64,000 nucleotides of DNA, from the NCBI GenBank assembly GCA_902729315.2, contig LR746266.1, positions 2,738,759 to 2,802,758 on the forward strand, read 5' to 3'. The position numbers were made by a program, and so were the translations under genes. How positions within the stretch are numbered: position 1 is the stretch's first letter; every line of letters begins with the position of its first letter. Of the stretch, positions 59,245-64,000 are shown one piece after another. Below the pieces are notes generated by a model. The model made no database searches. It worked only from the letters and a program-made list of their open reading frames with translations, and was not told where the DNA came from. The DNA comes from Spirodela intermedia. Lineage: Eukaryota > Streptophyta > Magnoliopsida > Alismatales > Araceae.

Positions 59245-61880
59245 AAACTCTCCCTCAAGATGGACTATAAATATCTTTAACAGTCATATTGGATAGTGAA
59301 AAGGATAACCAACTTGTAGGTAAATGTTTTGTAAAGATATTGGCAAGTTGATGCTTGGATTTCATAAACAAAAGTTTGGCACATCTAGCAAGTAATTGAT
59401 CATGTATAGAATGACAATCAATTTCATTGTGTTGAGTACATTCATGAAAAATTAGATTTGATGTAATGTAATGTGAAGCTTAATTATTGCAGATTAAGGC
59501 ATTTGAGAGGGTTGAGTTAATATAAAAAATTTGTAATAGTTTTTGTAATCAAAAGATTTTTCCAATGGTGCCAACTAATGTATGATTTTTAGTCTCTATA
59601 GAAGAGCAAAATGTAATAGATTGCTTCTTAACTTTTCAAGATATCAATGAGTCACTAATGCGATGTAATTGTTGCATAATAAATCACGTAAATTTTAAAT
59701 TGTATAACTAAAAATATTAATTTTTAAAATTTAAAAATAGTTTAGTATAAATAAATTAATTATAATTTTTCAAATATTTTAAAAATAATAAAAAAAAATT
59801 AAGTCTATCATAAGAATGAAGATAATATTTTAATATTTTTTTAAAAGTATAATTATTAGTTTAAATGATGAATTATATTTAAAAAGTTGTGAAAAAAAAA
59901 AATTCAAGTGTAGATGTCAAGATAATGTTAGTGCCTCAATGAATGTGATTTGGGCAGAAATAGAGTTTCATCTAATGATTCTTTCATAAGTGATTATAGA
60001 TGATTTAATTGATCAAATTAAGATATTTAAATGTTAAAAGAATTATAATTTAATGAAGAATAATTTTAAAACTTAAAATAAGATAAAATATCACTAATTT
60101 AAGTAAAAATAAAGTTTTAGATAGAAAAGACAGAGTTTGAACTTTATGATGACAACTGTCAAAATTATGTGTGTAAAAAGAAAGATTATCTTGTGATGTC
60201 CATGACCTGAAAGGCTTTTTTGGATATGGATGATGTGAATAATCTTTATATTGTTTTGTGAAGTCTAAAAATCAATAAAATAGGATTGATGAATCGTCTT
60301 TAGTGACTGTCACTCGACAAAGTGAAAATATGACAACCTTTTAATCTCTAATTCTTGTCACCTAATAGAGATAAGTTTGATGGTGGTGTGGTGCACTTTA
60401 GGGAGTTTCACTTTCAAGTTTGTGTAGGAAAAAAAAGCTCTTCATCGCATTTGATGCACTCATAGGAAGTGGTGACTAGTCTTCTAAAAGAGTCTTCTTT
60501 TTGACAATAACTCATTCATCGATTAATTGGAAATGATTTCTTTGATGAATGTATATTTTTTTATCTAGAATTGTTTGATAGTTGATAATTATGCTCCATG
60601 AATCACATTGAGTATATCTTTATTCATGATTGAGCGATTATAGTGGCTTGGTTATTAACTAATATTCTATAAGAAAATCACAAGTTAATGAAATAAAAAT
60701 ATGAGTTTTAGCTCTTGTGAGATTTAAATCCTTAATGGTTGCCACTTGTATGAGAGAGTTAAATAAGTATGTAAATACTTTTGTCAAGTGATGTCTTAAG
60801 CATGTCTTCTTTTTATCATTTAAGGATATTCTAGGTATCAAAATATTACAAATAAATGACAATAAGTGGTGGCCTCTATTTGGTCCCACATTAACTATTC
60901 CTTGATATTTGAGACACATATATATCTCTACTTACATCTGTTATCTCTCACATGTGTATAATCACTCCTTGCTTCACACTTAGTTGGCTAGTGATGATGT
61001 GGAAGGGAAGTGACTCATAGGTGCCCCTTATAAGTCCTTCCACTCAAGTCCCCTACTTGTTGCTCCATTCGACTGTACTTCCGACCTGCATAGGGGCTCG
61101 GCTGGTTAGTAGGTTCCCCCTTATTTCTATTTTATAATTATTTATTTTATCTTAAAAATATTTTTATAAAAATTATTGAAATTTATATAAAATCACATAA
61201 TTAACCAAATTTTCATAATAACCAATTCAAAGATTATTTTTTTCAATTTAAAAAATAAAGATGTATTTATAATGAGTTAAAGCTTAAAATATATTATTAA
61301 TTAACTATTAACTCATGATATTGAATATTTATTAGTCACCAACGAAAACACAATAATTAATGATAGATTTTTGAGAATCTAAATAAGCTGCTCAATCTAC
61401 ATTAGAAAATACCTAAATTTGTGAGAAAGGTGAAATGGAGTAGAAGACTCTCTAACTTAGATGTGATATGAGATAACAATATAAATCAGTCCAATGAGGT
61501 TGCCTAGGTTGAGCCATAAATTAACTGAGCTTATGGATATAAAAAGTAATATCATGAAAAAATAATCTTAAATAGAAATCTGGCAATCAATCATTAATAT
61601 TATGTAGCATCAACAACTAAGGAGCTAGTACTTGTTTTGTGAGAGAATCATGGATCCATGTGAGTGAAGGAAGATTTGACATCCAAAAAACAAGTGTCTT
61701 CAAGTAAAGATTGTAATGGCATTGAGATAAAAGGATATATGTGGTAGATCATGAAATATATAAAGGACCCAAAAGATATTTAATGTTGTAAAGCTCTTTG
61801 AACTTAAGTTGATGATAAAGAAAAATATTTAAAGCATTGATTTTTGTAAAAAATATTGAAAAGGTTAGGTGGACTAGTTT
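59245..61880 (-). mobile_element. antisense Ty1/Copia fossil split by a solo LTR
   Basis: Read on the minus strand from about 61880 downwards, broken frames give Copia reverse transcriptase and RNase H in order: IFLYHQLKFKELYNIKYLLG, then HDITFYIHKLS, FMAQPRQPHW and INYCVFVGD at about 61345. After the inserted solo LTR they resume with SLISWKVKKQ at about 59645-59620, then FHECTQHNEIDCHSI and SKHQLANIFTKHLP. A stop and the polypurine-like GAGGGAGAG follow at about 59247-59255. The 3' LTR should continue below 59245. The element is truncated upstream where the gypsy element begins, and stops throughout make it dead. Confidence 0.8.
59651..61339 (+). mobile_element. solo LTR, family A copy 2, with 5-bp target duplication
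   Basis: A 1679-bp element (59656-61334) is inserted in the Copia fossil and flanked by GTCAC at 59651-59655 and 61335-61339. It is collinear with the solo LTR at 45525-47269 from end to end; the first 33 bases up to AAATCACG align without gaps. Its termini read TA...TA, the expected C-to-T/G-to-A decay of TG...CA. Shared internal blocks include AAGTGATTATAGATGATTTA, GATCAAATTAAGAT and AACTCATGATA near the end. It is much more AT-rich and CpG-poor than copy 1, hence older or more heavily methylated. It has no coding capacity. Confidence 0.87.
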
Positions 61881-61884
61881 ATTA

Positions 61885-64000
61885 TGGAGGGAGATCAAGG
61901 TCATTTTTTATTCTCCACTTGACTAAGACCATCACATCAAGGGATTATCATAGGTAGTATCATATCTTAGGAATAGAATAAGTAGAAGATATGGAGGTCT
62001 TTAATGGGCCTTTGGTCCATCATACTAACCTTCCTTGGTCCAATTCATTGTTGTTCTCCAATGTAAGTTACTTATTGTTGCAAGGAGGGCAAAAACATCA
62101 TTCCAAGGACAAATGTAGTCAATTCAAAGTGGAGAGCTAAGGGCCCTCTCGAATTGGTCTACTACTATTATTCATAGGGTTCCTCTATGGGCCTTGTTCT
62201 TCACCCATTCTTTCCTAACTTTGTTTCTCATTCTTCTCTAGTTATATTTTATTTAGAAAATCACTTGGGGTTCTCAACATTCCAGCACTTTGGTATCAAA
62301 CCATGCAATGTTCAGAATACGACACCCAAAGGTGACAACAATAGATATGAGGGTATAAAGAGGTGAATGAGATCAAGGGGTGTGACACATCCCAACAATA
62401 GAGGAGGACAACTAAATTTTTTGGCCCAAACTATATTTTGAGATACATGGCACCAAAGAAAACTATAAGCTAAAGTTGATAGGTATAAATTTGGAAGGAT
62501 GAAGCCTTGATCTAGTTTTATGTGGAATGAAACCAAAAATATGAGCATTAGAACATCAAAAAACAATTGCAAAAGAGGGTTGGTTCAAAAAAATCTAGCA
62601 GCTGATGATAATAACTCTTACATATCAAGCAAAGTTGGCCTAGTAGTGGAAGGTTTATTATGAGCATTAGAAGGAACTTTTATAAAGGGATTGAAAATTG
62701 AAATTAGAGAAAAAATAAGCTACTCAAACCTGCAATGTCATGCCTCAGCTTCACCAAGCAAGGTTCCAATGATAGCCTTCCATATGACATAAGGAGATAT
62801 CCTAAAAAAAAACCTTCCATACACAAAAAAGCCATTATGACTTTATGGCTATGTTAATGGGGCTAAAGAATGTCCATGATACTTTCTAAGCTTTGATGAA
62901 CTATATCTTTTCTAATCCTATGCACATTTCTTGTATTTTTTATGATATATTTGTGTAAATTCAAGATTTTACAACTATGAAGTTCACTTCCAAGTAATTT
63001 TTGATTTATTAAGCTTGTATAAGCTTCATGTCAATAGTTGAAAATGTACCTTCATTCAATGGCATATTGAGTGTTGACAACATGAATGATTGCTGATCAA
63101 GTCATGGTGGAGGCAAAGTTGAATTGGCCGACTTCCTCTAATTTGCACCAACTTCATGATTTCCTTGACCTCATTGGTTATCATTGACAACTTGTGGTAA
63201 AAAATTATAGAGACATCATGTGGTCACTTAGTCAACAATTAAAACATGATTCTTTTAAGTGAAATTAAGTTGTGAAAGATGCTTTCAAAAAGCTCAAAAC
63301 AATTATGGCCTCTTGACTCTCTGATTTTTCTCAATCTTTTGAATTAGAGACTGATTCCTCTAACAAAAGTGTGTTGGCGTTTTTTATGTATAATCACAAA
63401 TTGACTACCCATTTTAGTTAAATATTGTCACCTAGAAACACCTCGACCAATTTATGAGGGGGAGTTAATGGTTGTCACATTAGCCATACTATTTTTTTTA
63501 ATTTATTGGGACATGATTTTATTATTTTTGCTGCTCAACTTAATTTGAAGTTCCTTCTCACTTAGTAGCAAATACATCCAAATTGTCAAAAGTGGTTATG
63601 GAAGCTTTTGTGGTATAATTTCACTATCAAATATAAAGTGTTGTTCCTAATGTTCCATTAGTCTCATTGTTATATTAATAGAGGGGATATCCACCTCTCA
63701 AAGGGAGACTTGTATTACTTTCATTGTAATCTCATGTTAGATAAAAACACCAGGCCTCAATGAAGTCTATCAATGGCAAGATGGGTGGAGTGAGCATGGT
63801 GACATCATATGACATGAGCACCACAACAATGATAAAAACAAAAGATTTCTGTTTTCTTTTTAGTATAAAAAAATAAGTGGATCAATATGTGTTTACTAAA
63901 TACTTCTATAATTGTTTTATCACTTTTTTTATTTTTATGATATACCAACTATTTTTCAATGGTAGTAATGAAAAGTCTAGAAAATGATAATTATTGTGAA
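61885..64000 (+). mobile_element. Ty3/gypsy retrotransposon, internally deleted, runs off the window
   Basis: A putative 5' LTR (about 61885-62287, ending TTCCAGCA) is followed by a tRNA-Met-type primer-binding site TGGTATCAAACCATG (62291-62305). A decayed gag is recognisable at about 62670-62715 (LEGTFIKGLKIEIREKI). At about 63095-63190 the sequence jumps to the end of the reverse transcriptase (VEAKLNWPTSSNLHQLHDFL). RNase H follows at about 63270-63640: DAFKKLKTIMAS, LSDFSQSFELETD, LLGHDFIIF and QKWLWKLLWYNFTIKYK. The protease and most of the reverse transcriptase are missing between, so a deletion has joined gag to pol. Frames are broken by stops. The left LTR border is approximate, and the 3' half lies outside the window. 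Confidence 0.75.

Noticed and set aside
1-64000. CRISPR arrays, operons, bacterial insertion sequences or prophage
   Set aside because: Introns, plastid-targeted proteins and plant retrotransposons show nuclear plant DNA; no regularly spaced repeats of CRISPR type were seen.
1-64000. A novel multi-gene functional system
   Set aside because: Neighbouring genes belong to unrelated, well-separated pathways on both strands; nothing supports a cluster acting together.

Overview
This is a nuclear segment of a flowering plant. It has spliced genes with canonical GT-AG introns of up to about 2.7 kb, a chloroplast Clp subunit, a DYW-type PPR gene, BLISTER, a U/P-type cyclin, and decayed plant LTR retrotransposons and an L1 LINE. 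Very GC-rich first exons and an extremely GC-rich intronless PPR gene set in AT-rich flanks suggest a monocot; that is an inference. (GA/CT)n tracts are unusually dense throughout. Layout, left to right: (1) 1-13546, the 3' part of a BLISTER gene on +, with ten exons, a Copia fossil in one intron and a SINE-like block in another. (2) 13547-18040, a repeat-rich stretch (106-bp tandem repeat, long GA-rich island) and then a two-exon DUF7054 gene on -, with a TATA box and duplicated W-box/G-box promoter modules. (3) 20850-26484, seven-exon CLPR4 on +. (4) 27786-28169, a small secreted glycine-rich protein gene on -, flanked by clusters of GGCCCA/TGGGCC (site II) motifs. (5) 30005-37981, ten-exon cytosolic-type tyrosyl-tRNA synthetase on -. 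(6) 39502-40884, two-exon U/P-type cyclin on -. (7) 41050-50250, a repeat-dominated gene desert holding an L1 ORF1 fossil split by a 1.75-kb solo LTR. (8) 50401-51723, EMB514/DOMINO1-like gene on +. (9) 52488-56176, five-exon membrane-anchored Cys-rich cyclophilin-like gene on +. (10) 56517-58436, intronless DYW PPR gene on -, convergent with the previous gene. (11) 59245-64000, a nest of elements: an antisense Copia split by a second copy of the same solo-LTR family, then a Ty3/gypsy element that runs off the window. The genes are ordinary dispersed housekeeping and organelle genes and form no operon-like system. BLISTER acts with Polycomb and in stress responses. CLPR4 and the PPR protein serve organelles. 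Tyrosyl-tRNA synthetase and EMB514 serve translation and nucleolar function, and both carry telo-box AAACCCTA motifs near their starts. The most informative non-genic signals are the two solo LTRs of one family, each with an intact 5-bp target duplication inside an identifiable older element, and several local tandem duplications in introns and promoters. Exon boundaries were read by hand from splice consensus, frame continuity and remembered family conservation; no alignment was run.
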